NCBI RefSeq assembly: GCF_029893585.1
Contig: NZ_JARXYX010000055.1
Span: forward strand, 1 to 38,104
DNA from: Streptomyces sp. LBL
GTDB taxonomy: Bacteria; Actinomycetota; Actinomycetes; Streptomycetales; Streptomycetaceae
DNA: 38,104 nucleotides
Reading direction: 5' to 3'
The notes beneath the pieces were generated by a model, which was not told the DNA's origin, ran no database searches, and worked only from the letters and a program-made list of their open reading frames with translations. Shown here piece after piece: positions 16,367 through 24,104 of this stretch. The translations under genes were made by a program, and so were the position numbers. Every line of letters begins with the position of its first letter. The stretch's first letter is position 1.

Positions 16367-16400
16367 GGGAGAGCCCGCCCTGTGCAAGGCGGGCTCTCCC
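16367..16400. terminator. Terminator of the decarboxylase operon
   Basis: GGGAGAGCCCGCC and GGCGGGCTCTCCC form a perfect 13-bp stem with an 8-nt loop, 8 bp beyond the tautomerase stop. On the minus strand it terminates the ubiX-ubiD-tautomerase operon, and it could also insulate it from plus-strand transcription. Confidence 0.85.
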
Positions 16401-16408
16401 CGATGCTG

Positions 16409-16837
16409 TTAGTCGGCCGACAGCACGTCTCCGAGAACGTGCCTGTGGCGATGCATCCAGGCCGCCTCTTCACCAGGCGCGGGTACGATCAGCCCAGCCT
16501 CCATCAAGGACGTGGGATCGACCTCGGTGAGGCCGAGCAGCAGGCTTCGGGCGTCCTGGCCGGTGATCGCGGTCCATGCTTCGGACAGCCGGGTCAGAAG
16601 TTCGGCTCGCGCCGCCCGATCCCGGCCGGCCCGGATCGTTCCATCGATATATGACGCCTCCCTGGGCTTACCGGCGGTGAAGAACGTCGACGGCTCGTAT
16701 TCAGTGAACACGACGTTGACGAATCCCCGGGGCGCGCCCGTCACCGAGGTGTGCACGGTCGTGATTGCTTCCGCCAGGTCGGCACGAAGCTCGGCGTTGA
16801 GCGATCCGGCCGGCACAAGGCACTGGTAAAGCGGCAC
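16409..16837 (-). CDS. cis-CaaD-type tautomerase (Tautomerase_3-like)
   Basis: The GTG start at 16837 (AAGGA five bases upstream) places Pro directly after the initiator, giving the N-terminal catalytic Pro of the tautomerase superfamily. Compared from memory with cis-3-chloroacrylic acid dehalogenase, Pro1, His28, an Arg pair three residues apart (R68/R71, in YIDGTIRAGR) and the later Glu (SLMEAG) are all present, as is the closing PAPGEEAAW. The Tyr of cis-CaaD at position 103 is not conserved. A cis-CaaD-like tautomerase or hydratase, rather than a true dehalogenase, is therefore likely. It is the last gene of the UbiX-UbiD operon and probably acts on a keto/enol or unsaturated acid linked to decarboxylation. 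Confidence 0.85.
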   Translation of the reverse strand: MPLYQCLVPAGSLNAELRADLAEAITTVHTSVTGAPRGFVNVVFTEYEPSTFFTAGKPREASYIDGTIRAGRDRAARAELLTRLSEAWTAITGQDARSLLLGLTEVDPTSLMEAGLIVPAPGEEAAWMHRHRHVLGDVLSAD

Positions 16838-16954
16838 GGCATTCCTTTCGAACTGGTATCTGGCGTGAAACCGCACAGCGGTCCAACAACAGCGCTGCGG
16901 CGGATCACTCTGGGAAGCGGTCGGGCGGTCACGAGTCGTGGGTGGAGGGATCTG

Positions 16955-18418
16955 TCAGTCGTTCCAGTGAGCGATGACTCGTTCCTGGATTTCGGCGGGG
17001 TAGTTGTACCGGAAGGAAGCGCGCGGCTCGCGGCCTTCGTCGATGGCAGGGAACAGCGCGTCGTAGGTGACGTGCTCGGCGCTGGCGGCGTGCCGTTCCT
17101 CGAGGGTGTAGCAGGCCAGCAGCGGAAGAATGGGTGCGGTCTGCAGAATGCGCCGCTTGGTGGGGTGGACACGGGTGGCCAGGGCCCACATCAACTCAGC
17201 GACATTTGAGGTGTCCACGTCGTCATCGAGCACGACGAGGCGCGGGACGGTGACGGTGAAGCGCTGGGCGTAGATCACGTCGTGGATGCGCTGGGTCAGC
17301 TCGCCGGTGCTGACCCCAGGCAGCTGCTTGCGCCAGTCCGGTGCGACACTGACGACCAAGAGGTGAGTTGCGGCGTCGAATGGCATCCAGGCGGTGGTGA
17401 CGGGCAGTCCGGCGGCGCGCAGTGCGGCAAGCCCCTCCGCGGCCGCTGCGAGTCCGGTGACGGTGTGGAATTCGTCCACCGGCTCACCCTCGACACAGGT
17501 CGGCCAGATCGGGTCGTCGCGGTGAGTGATGGCTTCGATGCTGTAAACCGGACACATGGTCGTGTGGCTGGGGACGTAGCCGGCGAACTCGCCCATCGGA
17601 CCCTCGACAGCGGTGCGCTCGATCGACAGGTGCCCCTCGATCACGATCTCCGCGGTGGCCGGGACCTGGAGGTCCACGGTCTCGCACTGGACCAACTCGA
17701 TGGGCTCGCCGAGCAGGCCGCCGATGTAGCCGCCTTCCTCCACTCCCGTGGCCAGCGGCATGCCCGAGACGATCGGCAGGACCGGCGGGCCGCCCTGGAC
17801 CAGGGCGAACGGCATCGGCTGTCCAATGTCGACCCACTGTTGCCATACGTGATTGATGTGCTGCCCGGGCAGTACGAGGCCGGTCATGGTCTTTTCGTCG
17901 ATCATCATGATTCGGGCGATCGACCAGTTGGTGAACTTCCCGTCAGGGGTGCGTGCGACGATGGTGCCCCAGGTGTTCACGTAGGGGCCGCCATCGCCGT
18001 CGTGGAGCAACGGGGTGGGGAAGCGGTCGAGTGAGGCGTCGTCGCCGAGCAGGATGTTCTGCTTCACCGGTCCGGTTTCGACCAGGACCGGCTCGATGGG
18101 CTTGCGGGTGCGGGCCTCCGCCAGAGTTTCGACGATCTTCCGGGCATCCGCGTCGGCGTCCAGGCCGATCGAGAGCGCGATGCGGGCCAGCGGTTGACCC
18201 GGTGCCGAACTCAGACCGCCGGGGGCGCCGAAAAGTCGGTAACCGGGCTCAGAGCCCTTCAGGTTGTTGAACAGCGGCGCCGGCGCCTTGGTCTCATACA
18301 CGCGGCGGATGACGGCGCCGACCTCGAGGTGGGGATCGACCTCCCGGTCGATAACCCGGAGATCTCCGAGCTTGTCCAGAGCGTCCATGTATTCGCGCAG
18401 ATCCTTCAGATATGTCAT
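16955..18418 (-). CDS. UbiD-family prFMN-dependent decarboxylase
   Basis: The 487-residue product is a full-length UbiD/Fdc-type enzyme, which reversibly (de)carboxylates aromatic or alpha,beta-unsaturated acids using prenylated FMN. The prFMN/metal motif is N164-W-S-I-A-R169 and the catalytic acid pair E272 and E277 lies in VEGPMGEFAGY; the five-residue spacings equal those of Fdc1. GGYIGGLLGEP and the C-terminal VVVSVAPDW region also match. The ATG start is at 18418. It lies 76 bp downstream of the UbiX gene and 117 bp upstream of the tautomerase. The layout resembles the vanillate/hydroxybenzoate decarboxylase clusters (vdcBCD), but the small third subunit (VdcD) is replaced by a tautomerase. 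The substrate is not evident. Confidence 0.93.
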   Translation of the reverse strand: MTYLKDLREYMDALDKLGDLRVIDREVDPHLEVGAVIRRVYETKAPAPLFNNLKGSEPGYRLFGAPGGLSSAPGQPLARIALSIGLDADADARKIVETLAEARTRKPIEPVLVETGPVKQNILLGDDASLDRFPTPLLHDGDGGPYVNTWGTIVARTPDGKFTNWSIARIMMIDEKTMTGLVLPGQHINHVWQQWVDIGQPMPFALVQGGPPVLPIVSGMPLATGVEEGGYIGGLLGEPIELVQCETVDLQVPATAEIVIEGHLSIERTAVEGPMGEFAGYVPSHTTMCPVYSIEAITHRDDPIWPTCVEGEPVDEFHTVTGLAAAAEGLAALRAAGLPVTTAWMPFDAATHLLVVSVAPDWRKQLPGVSTGELTQRIHDVIYAQRFTVTVPRLVVLDDDVDTSNVAELMWALATRVHPTKRRILQTAPILPLLACYTLEERHAASAEHVTYDALFPAIDEGREPRASFRYNYPAEIQERVIAHWND

Positions 18419-18452
18419 GACAGTGTATTTGTCCTTTCTGGTAGATACTGTC
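18419..18452. promoter_or_regulatory. GACAGT...ACTGTC inverted repeat before the UbiD gene
   Basis: GACAGT at 18419-18424 and ACTGTC at 18447-18452 form a 6-bp inverted repeat directly upstream of the UbiD start, around its ribosome-binding region. It could be an operator or an mRNA hairpin adjusting UbiD translation. Tentative. Confidence 0.3.
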
Positions 18453-18494
18453 CGCCCGTGAAGGCCGATCAGTGGGTGACTGGGTTTGCTAACG

Positions 18495-19133
18495 TCAACC
18501 GACAGCTTTGGCCATGCCCAGGGGGGTGCCGGGAACTCGCGGAGCGGTGCGCCGGCCGTTGCCGCGCGCAGTGGCCGGGCCGTCCCAGCGCACAGCCCTC
18601 CCGCTGTCCAGCCCGAACTGGTCCATCACCCTCGCGACGAGGTGATCCACGATGTCGTCGACCGTTTCGGGCTTGTTGTAGAAGGCCGGCATGGGCGGCA
18701 GGATCGTGACGCCCATGCGTGCCATGGCGAGCATGTTCTCCAGATGAATCGCCGACAGCGGCGTCTCGCGTACTCCCAGCACTAGGCGGCGCTGCTCCTT
18801 CAAGACCACGTCCGCGGCGCGCGAGACGAGGTCGCTGCCGTAGCCGGCCCGGATGGCGGCCAGGGTCTTGGCGCTGCACGGCAGGATCACCATGCCGTCA
18901 GTACGGAACGAGCCGCTGGAAATGGATGCGGCCTGGTCCCGCGGACCGTGCACCACATCGGCGAGTTCGGCGACTTCCCGGCCCGACCAGCCGGTCTCCA
19001 GCTCGATGGTCGCCCGGGCCCACTGGCTCATCACCAGGTGTGTCTCCACGTCCGGCTGGGTGCGCAACTCCTCCAGGAGCCGGATCCCCAAGATCGCGCC
19101 CGTTGCCCCGGTCATACCCACGATCAACCGCAT
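18495..19133 (-). CDS. UbiX-family flavin prenyltransferase
   Basis: The 212-residue product has the UbiX flavoprotein fold: RLIVGMTGATGAILGIRLLEEL (FMN-binding start), HLVMSQWARATIELE, ASISSGSFRTDGMVILPCSAKTLAAIRAGYG (the conserved SGSF..DGM..PCS stretch), then RLVLGVRETPLSAIHLENMLAMARMG and PPMPAFYNKPETVDDIVDHLVARVMDQFG. It makes prenylated FMN from FMN and dimethylallyl phosphate, the cofactor of the UbiD gene next to it. The start is ATG 19133, with GAAAGG upstream. It is the first gene of the operon and is divergent from the MarR gene, with tandem operator boxes between. The C-terminal tail after the core is about 20 residues longer than needed and basic. Confidence 0.93.
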   Translation of the reverse strand: MRLIVGMTGATGAILGIRLLEELRTQPDVETHLVMSQWARATIELETGWSGREVAELADVVHGPRDQAASISSGSFRTDGMVILPCSAKTLAAIRAGYGSDLVSRAADVVLKEQRRLVLGVRETPLSAIHLENMLAMARMGVTILPPMPAFYNKPETVDDIVDHLVARVMDQFGLDSGRAVRWDGPATARGNGRRTAPRVPGTPLGMAKAVG

Positions 19134-19145
19134 GAGAAGCAACCT

Positions 19146-19171
19146 TTCGTACACGAAGTTTCGTACACGAA
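19146..19171. promoter_or_regulatory. Tandem TTCGTACACGAA boxes, probable MarR operator
   Basis: TTCGTACACGAA occurs at 19146-19157 and again at 19160-19171, each a TTCGT-AC-ACGAA inverted repeat, with starts 14 bp apart. They sit 12 bp upstream of the UbiX start in the 97-bp spacer to the MarR gene. They are the strongest dyads there. Confidence 0.75.
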
Positions 19172-19230
19172 GATACACTGCTGCGCTAGGAACGCAAACC
19201 ACGGTCACGCTCATGGAGGCGAACGACGTC

Positions 19231-19665
19231 ATGAACAGCGAGCTCAGAATTCCCCGGGCCCTTGCCGAATCGCCGCTCTACATGCTCAGGCGGGCGCTGA
19301 GGATCTACACGGCCGAGTGGCACCGCCTCTACGGAGCACTCACTCCGCCCCAGTGCGCGGTCCTGCTCACCCTGCGCGAGAACCCCGGCCTCACTCAATC
19401 CCAGATGGGCGATCTGGCAGGTATCGACCTGGCCACCCTCACCCCCCTCCTTCGTGGCCTCGAGGAACGCGGCCAGCTCACCCGCCTTACCGCTCCGGAC
19501 AACCGGCGCCGCAAGGTCCTCCAGCTCACCCAGGAGGGTGCCGAGCTCGTCGACTTCATCAGTAAGAGCTCGCCGTCTCTTGATGAAGCCGTGCTTGGCG
19601 ACCTGCCCCAGGAACATCGGGACGCCCTGATGAGCGCTCTCACGCACATCGCCGGAAGGTTTTGA
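19231..19665 (+). CDS. MarR-family regulator of the decarboxylase operon
   Basis: The 144-residue product has the MarR winged helix: LYGALTPPQCAVLLTLRENPGLTQSQMGDLAGIDLATLTPLLRGLEERGQLTRLTAPDNRRRKVLQLTQEGAELV, framed by dimerisation helices at both ends. The DxRRRKV-type wing is clear. The start is the ATG at 19231, with GGAGG 11 bp upstream; an ATG at 19213 would add six residues. Its position opposite the UbiX-UbiD-tautomerase operon and the tandem palindromes in between make it the likely repressor, released by an aromatic acid ligand as for many MarR proteins of aromatic catabolism (family knowledge). Confidence 0.92.
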   Translation: MNSELRIPRALAESPLYMLRRALRIYTAEWHRLYGALTPPQCAVLLTLRENPGLTQSQMGDLAGIDLATLTPLLRGLEERGQLTRLTAPDNRRRKVLQLTQEGAELVDFISKSSPSLDEAVLGDLPQEHRDALMSALTHIAGRF

Positions 19666-19744
19666 TCACGGTGAGCACCGCCACGGGTGACCGGACGGCT
19701 GCCCGGTCAAGCACGGTCATGCCGATGTGTGAGCTCGCGATCTC

Positions 19745-20200
19745 GGGCGGCGGTGCACCGGTGACGCCGCCCGGCGTCTGGGCAACGAGCCTCTGTTCCA
19801 GGAGCTCGGCATGGAGAACGTCATGGCGCTGAACATGGCGTTCGGCGAGGAGCTGATCGGCGACGGCAAAGTGGTCCCGGAGTCCGCCAAGTCCACATCT
19901 GCGAAGAAGATCGTCGCCACCTGCCCGCACTGCCTCAACAGGATCGGCAACGAGTACCCGCAGCTCGGCGGCGACTACGAGGTCATCCATCACACCCAGC
20001 TGCTGTCGTCGACGAGGACAAGCTGATCCCCGTCACCCCGTCGAGGGCATCATCACCTACCACGACCCCTGCTACCTGGGCCGCCATAACAAGATCTACA
20101 CCCCGCCGCGCGAGATCATCGTGACCGTCCCCGGCCAACGGAACGAGGAGATGCACCGCCAGAAGGAACGCGGCTTCTGCTGCTGTCCCCGTACTCCTAT
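19745..20200 (+). pseudogene. Fe-S (CCG-domain) oxidoreductase fragment
   Basis: The conceptual translation gives CTGDAARRLGNEPLFQ, then KKIVATCPHCLNRIGNEYPQLGG, VIHHTQLL, TYHDPCYLGRHNKIYTPPREI and EEMHRQKERGFCC. These are the hallmark Cys-rich (CCG) motifs of heterodisulfide-reductase-like iron-sulfur oxidoreductases. At least two frameshifts interrupt it, near 20005 and 20045-20120. MITE copy 2 cuts it at 20201, just where the final GAGGARMW-type motif should follow. The N-terminal half of the gene is absent. A dead fragment carried in the MITE-bracketed segment. Confidence 0.75.
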
Positions 20201-20466
20201 GTGCCTGTTTCTGAACCCCGGAGTCGGCGGCTTCGGTAGCCTGATTCCAAGGTGGGTTCTGGGCCGAGTTGGTGGCCACCACCTTGAGAACGATCAAGGC
20301 AGGGTTGGGGGCTTGTTCTCCATGGACAACGCCCCGCCCGTCCTACTCACCCCAGCGGTTCCGTTCGCCGAACGGTCACGGTGACCGCTCGGCGAACGCT
20401 TCGACGAACTTCGCGTTTCGGACACTGGCGGGCTGACCTGCGGTTTCTGGGTTCAGAAACAGGCAC
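20201..20466 (+). mobile_element. MITE-like element, copy 2
   Basis: The ends are 18-bp inverted repeats (GTGCCTGTTTCTGAACCC and complement). It is in the same orientation as the copy at 15898 and nearly identical, apart from an internal 27-bp gap after the GGGTTGG stretch and a few substitutions. The central near-perfect palindrome is retained. It truncates the Fe-S gene fragment. Confidence 0.82.
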
Positions 20467-20534
20467 TGAGCTGCGCCCGGACCTGCGGCTAAACGATCCA
20501 GCCGCCCCGCCGACAACGACGGGAGTACAGGTCT

Positions 20535-23500
20535 TCAGGATGTCGCCCCCGCCGCTCCGTCCGTCGTCGGCTCGGGCGTTTCTGCCTCGGGTGAGGTGCG
20601 GGGCCCGGGCACCGTGAGCGCCGCCGTGAGGTCGAGCCGGTGGTTCATGTCCAGCTCGAACCGGCCGTAGGGGTTGATATGCGTCCAGAACAGCGGGGAC
20701 AGGGCCCGCCGGTCGGCGTCGGTGAGCCGCTTCTGCCACTTCTTCTCGTTCAGGATGTCCTGGAGCAGCAGCGTGTTGACGTGCACCAACGCCGACTGGA
20801 GCAGGTGCAGCGCCAGCATGGAGACTTCCTGGCTCTCCTTGTCGGAGCCGGTCAGGTCGCCGTCCTTGCCGTAGAACAGGTCGTGGTTGGCGGAGTTCCA
20901 GTTCTCCACGACCTGGAGCCCGTCGTTGACCTCGCGCCGCAAGTCCTCGTCGGCGAGGTAGTCACAGATGAACGCCGTGCGCACCGCGCGTCCCAGTTCC
21001 TCAATCGCCCGGTAGGTGGGGTGCTTCGGCCCGCCGCGGGTGAAGCGCCGCAGGACCTGCTCGGCCTCGGCGGTGCCCAGGCGCAGGGCGGTGGTGTACT
21101 TCACGATCTGGTCGTACTGCTGGCGGATCAGGTCCCAGTCGATCGTCTTGGTCGACAGCACCGGCGCCAGGTGCGGCCACTTCTCGTCCTCCCCGGCCGC
21201 CGGCCGGTACAACCTGGCCGAGCCGACGTTCTTCAGCCGTGGGAGCAGGTTGAAGCCGAGCATGTGGGCGAAGGCGAACCCGACGATGGACGCGCCGTGC
21301 GTGTCGGTGTACTGCCGGTCGATCTCCACGTCCGTGCAGTGCCGCAGCCCACCCTCGATCATCGCGGCGACCTCGGAGGCCGAGCAGGACTTGAGCTGGC
21401 TGTAGACGCACAGCGACTTCTTCTCGACGTGCCAGTAGATCATCACGCCGGGCCCGCGGTAGCGCTGGTGCCACTCGGTCATGAAGTTCGAGCTCCAGGA
21501 GCCGAACTTCTTGGAGTCGCTCGCGCAGGCGGTGCCTTCGCCCCACCACGCCGCGTCGCGGGCGGCGAAGGTGGCGTTGACCAGCCGTACCAGCGCAGCG
21601 CGCAGGTTGGTCCGGTTGACGAACAGGTGCCGGACCCGGCGCAGGACGGCCTCGCTCTCGCCGTGCTTGCCGGTGACCGCGACCCGCTTGATGCCCATGT
21701 TCGTGCCCAGCGCGAACAGGACCAGCAGCAGCCGGCGCCGCAGTATCGCCTTCGGGACCGCCTCGCGCGTTGCGACCGAGGTGAACTCGCCGGTGAAACC
21801 GGTGGCGAACTCGGCTTCCTCGAGGATGTCGATCAGGTCGATGGTGCCCCAGCGGCGCTCGATCTCCGCCTTCAGGGCGACGAGGTTCTTTGGCTCCTCC
21901 TGCTTGCCCAGCGGCGAGACCTTGATCCACGGCTCGCCGTGCCGCTTGACGATGTCCACCCCGCCCGTGGTCCCCAACTCCAGCGCCGTGTCGAGGCGGG
22001 TCAGAGCCTCCCGCAGCCGCTTCTGCAGCGCCTCGATGAACTTCTCCGGGTCCTGCGGCTGGCGGATCGCGTCGTAGTGCACATCGCGGTTGTCCTCGAA
22101 GTCCGGCGGCAGATCGTCCTCCGGGTTCCGCCACCGGCACCCAGATCTCCCGCCGCCGCAACGCGTCCCGCAGCGCCACGAGCACACACAGCTCGTACGG
22201 GATGCGCTCGTCCACGACCGCCTTGCGCCACTCCTCGCGCACTACCCCGCCTAGCGGGATCTTCTCCGCCTCGTCGAAGAACGCGCCCTCCTTCGCGATG
22301 GGCTGGTCCAGGTACCGCTTGAGCAGGTCGATCGCGTCCATCACCGGCCGGTAGGCGGTGTTGTTGCACTTCAGATCCAGCGCGTTCAGCAGCGGCGAGA
22401 GCATCCGCCGCCAGTGGTTGGAGTACGACGAGCGCAGCACCGTGCGTACCCGCGCCCGGTAACGCGCCTCGTTCGCTGCGGCCTCCGCCGCCAGCGCCTT
22501 CAGCGTGGATTCCCCGGCCACCGGATAGATCACCTTGCGGACCGTGCCGCTCGGCTCCGCGACCGCCGCTTCCGCCAGCCGCAGCAGGATGCCCTCCTTG
22601 CCGCGGACCCGCTTCAGCTCCTTGTTGAACTCGCCCTCGACCTTCTTCTCCGCCCGTGTGTTGATCTTCTGCACGAGCTGGATGAACAGCTCCACCAGCG
22701 AGTCGGTGATCTCCGTCTCCCGCACGTGGCACAGCGTCGACAGCAGCGTGTACCGCACCGGCCCGGCCGCCGCCCGCAGGTCCGAGGGGTACTCCTTCGC
22801 CGCCCGCGCCCGCCAGGCCGCCACCAGCTTCTCCGACACTTCCCCGAACAGCTCCGGCGGCAACTCCAGCGCCCGTACCCGCTGGAGCTTGTTCACCTCC
22901 GCCAGCAGGCTGTCCAGCCCCAGTGCACCCGGGTCCGCCTTCAGCTCGGTAAAGAACGTGCCCCCGCCGCCCGCGCTCTCCTCATCCGTGCCGGCGTCCT
23001 CGGCGATCAGGTCATCCAGCCGGGACCGGGTCACCGCCGACAGCCGGCCCACGGTAGCCGCGCAGAACCGCTCCTCGAAGGTGCTGACCGCCGAGCCCAC
23101 CAGCCGGGCGATACGCCCGGGCGTCGGCGTCTCCACTCGGTCGTTGCGGCAGCGGACCACCACCGCCTCTGCCAGCCGGTCCCGGTTCAGCTCCACCCCG
23201 CACAGCTCGACCGCCAGCCACTCGGCGAGCTGGGCCTGGTCCTCCTTGGTGCACTCACGGAAGCCGAACGCGCCCCGGATCTCCGTCCGATGCCGCTTGA
23301 TCGCCCGCCCCGACCAGTCGTACGCGGCCCACTCCTCCGCAGGCACCTTCACCTGCTGAGCGACGTACGACACGGCCGGCGCCGGGATCTCCCCGGTGTC
23401 CTCCGGGAACCGAGCCTCCACCTCGAAGAACTTCAACAACAATGCGAACCCCAACCGGTTCGCCCCCGACTTGTTCCGCAGCCGCTGCTGGTCCTCCTCC

Positions 23501-23550
23501 AGCAGCGTCCAGACCTCGATCAGGTCCTCCGGCTCCCACTCCTGCCGCAT
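20535..23550 (-). pseudogene. tnpA: Tn3-family transposase TnpA, frameshifted
   Basis: The start is ATG 23550 with GGAAGGAG upstream, and the whole span gives about 1000 codons, normal for TnpA. The N-terminal part matches DUF4158 (EDLIEVWTLLEEDQQRLRNKSGANRLGFALLLKFF). The C-terminal DDE domain shows ASDSKKFGSW (first Asp), DRQYTDTHGASIVGF (second Asp) and QVVENWNSANHDLFYG (Glu). The frame breaks near 22126-22135, between EIWVPVA and WRNPEDDLPPDF. The family normally has a few more residues there, so a short deletion between repeated CCGG-type bases is likely. It lies 113 bp inside the right terminal repeat. Unless the frameshift is a sequence error, the enzyme is inactive. Confidence 0.92.
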
Positions 23551-23662
23551 CCCGGGCTCCTTCCGGTCGTCATGACCGGACCAACCTCGCTGAGCACGGC
23601 GCTCGGTGAGCCCAGAAGATCCAAAACTCTGAAAAGCAGACCCCAGATCCGCTACAGAGAGC

Positions 23663-23700
23663 TACTTGTCACTTCGTGGCAGCTTCGGGAGAACAGGGCC
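23663..23700 (-). repeat. Right 38-bp terminal inverted repeat
   Basis: It is the exact reverse complement of 11907-11944 and ends outward in GGGCC followed by AAATC. Confidence 0.93.
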
Positions 23701-23705
23701 AAATC
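23701..23705. repeat. Right target-site duplication (AAATC)
   Basis: It is identical to 11902-11906 on the other side of the transposon. Confidence 0.9.
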
Positions 23706-23768
23706 AATCGCCTTGAAGGCGCCGCAGTCTGCGCGTCTGTCCGTAAGGACCCGATCACTTTATGAGCC

Positions 23769-24030
23769 CGGTTCACCGGCGACGCTTTCGAGACCGACAA
23801 GCCCATCGTCGAAGCGGTGCGCGAAATCGCCGGCCGCAAGGGTCACCCCGGGACAGCCGGCTCTCCCCGGGGCCTCGCCCCAGGGAGAGGAGATCGTCAC
23901 GATTCCCGGCACCAAGAGGGTCCACCCGCAGGAACGTCGCCGCGGCGGTCCAGCCGACGGACTCCGAACTCGCCGAGATCCAGAAGCCCTGCCGAAGGCC
24001 GCGGGGGACAGGCACGACCAGCCACCAACT
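23769..24030 (+). pseudogene. Aldo/keto reductase C-terminal remnant
   Basis: Translation in pieces gives RFTGDAFETDKPIVEAVREIAGRKG, then GEEIVTIPGTKRVH and TDSELAEIQKP. These correspond to the C-terminal third of an aldo/keto reductase: the VREIAxRKG helix, the IPGTKR NADP-binding motif and the ELAEI end. The frame changes at least twice, and the catalytic N-terminal barrel (Asp, Tyr, Lys, His) is missing. It lies just right of the Tn3 insertion. It may once have been the gene controlled by the XRE/MmyB regulator on the left side. Confidence 0.7.
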
Positions 24031-24035
24031 CTGTC

Positions 24036-24066
24036 AGTTTGATTTCCAAACTAACGCTGCTAGCGT
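24036..24066 (+). promoter_or_regulatory. Promoter with AGTTTG-N5-CAAACT operator for the MFS pseudogene
   Basis: A candidate -35 TTGATT (24039-24044) and -10 TAGCGT (24061-24066) are 16 bp apart. The 17-bp inverted repeat AGTTTGATTTCCAAACT (24036-24052) overlaps the -35, as expected for repression. It resembles the HxlR-associated palindrome at 8077. Confidence 0.6.
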
Positions 24067-24104
24067 CGCCCCGTCAGCAGGTTCTTCGAACTCAGGGGGA
24101 CGCC

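Larger units (their letters stand above)
11907..23700. mobile_element. Tn3-family transposon, 11.8 kb, with cargo
   Basis: Both ends carry the same 38-bp sequence in inverted orientation, starting GGCCCTGTTCTCCCGAAG. They are flanked by a perfect 5-bp direct repeat AAATC. A serine recombinase gene abuts the left end and a Tn3-type transposase gene abuts the right end and reads inward. These are the hallmarks of a replicative Tn3-family unit transposon. Cargo: an alpha/beta hydrolase fragment, DUF4265 protein, IS transposase, two MITE-like elements, a UbiX-UbiD-tautomerase operon with its MarR regulator, and gene remnants. Both the transposase and recombinase frames are broken as read, so movement now would need trans help, or the breaks are sequence errors. 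Confidence 0.93.

Noticed and set aside
15893..20473. AGCTG on both outer sides of the MITE pair as a target duplication of the composite
   Set aside because: The right copy is one base off the element edge, so it does not form a proper duplication.
20640..24042. Long plus-strand frames opposite TnpA
   Set aside because: Arg/Leu-rich shadows; TnpA on the other strand explains the codon bias.
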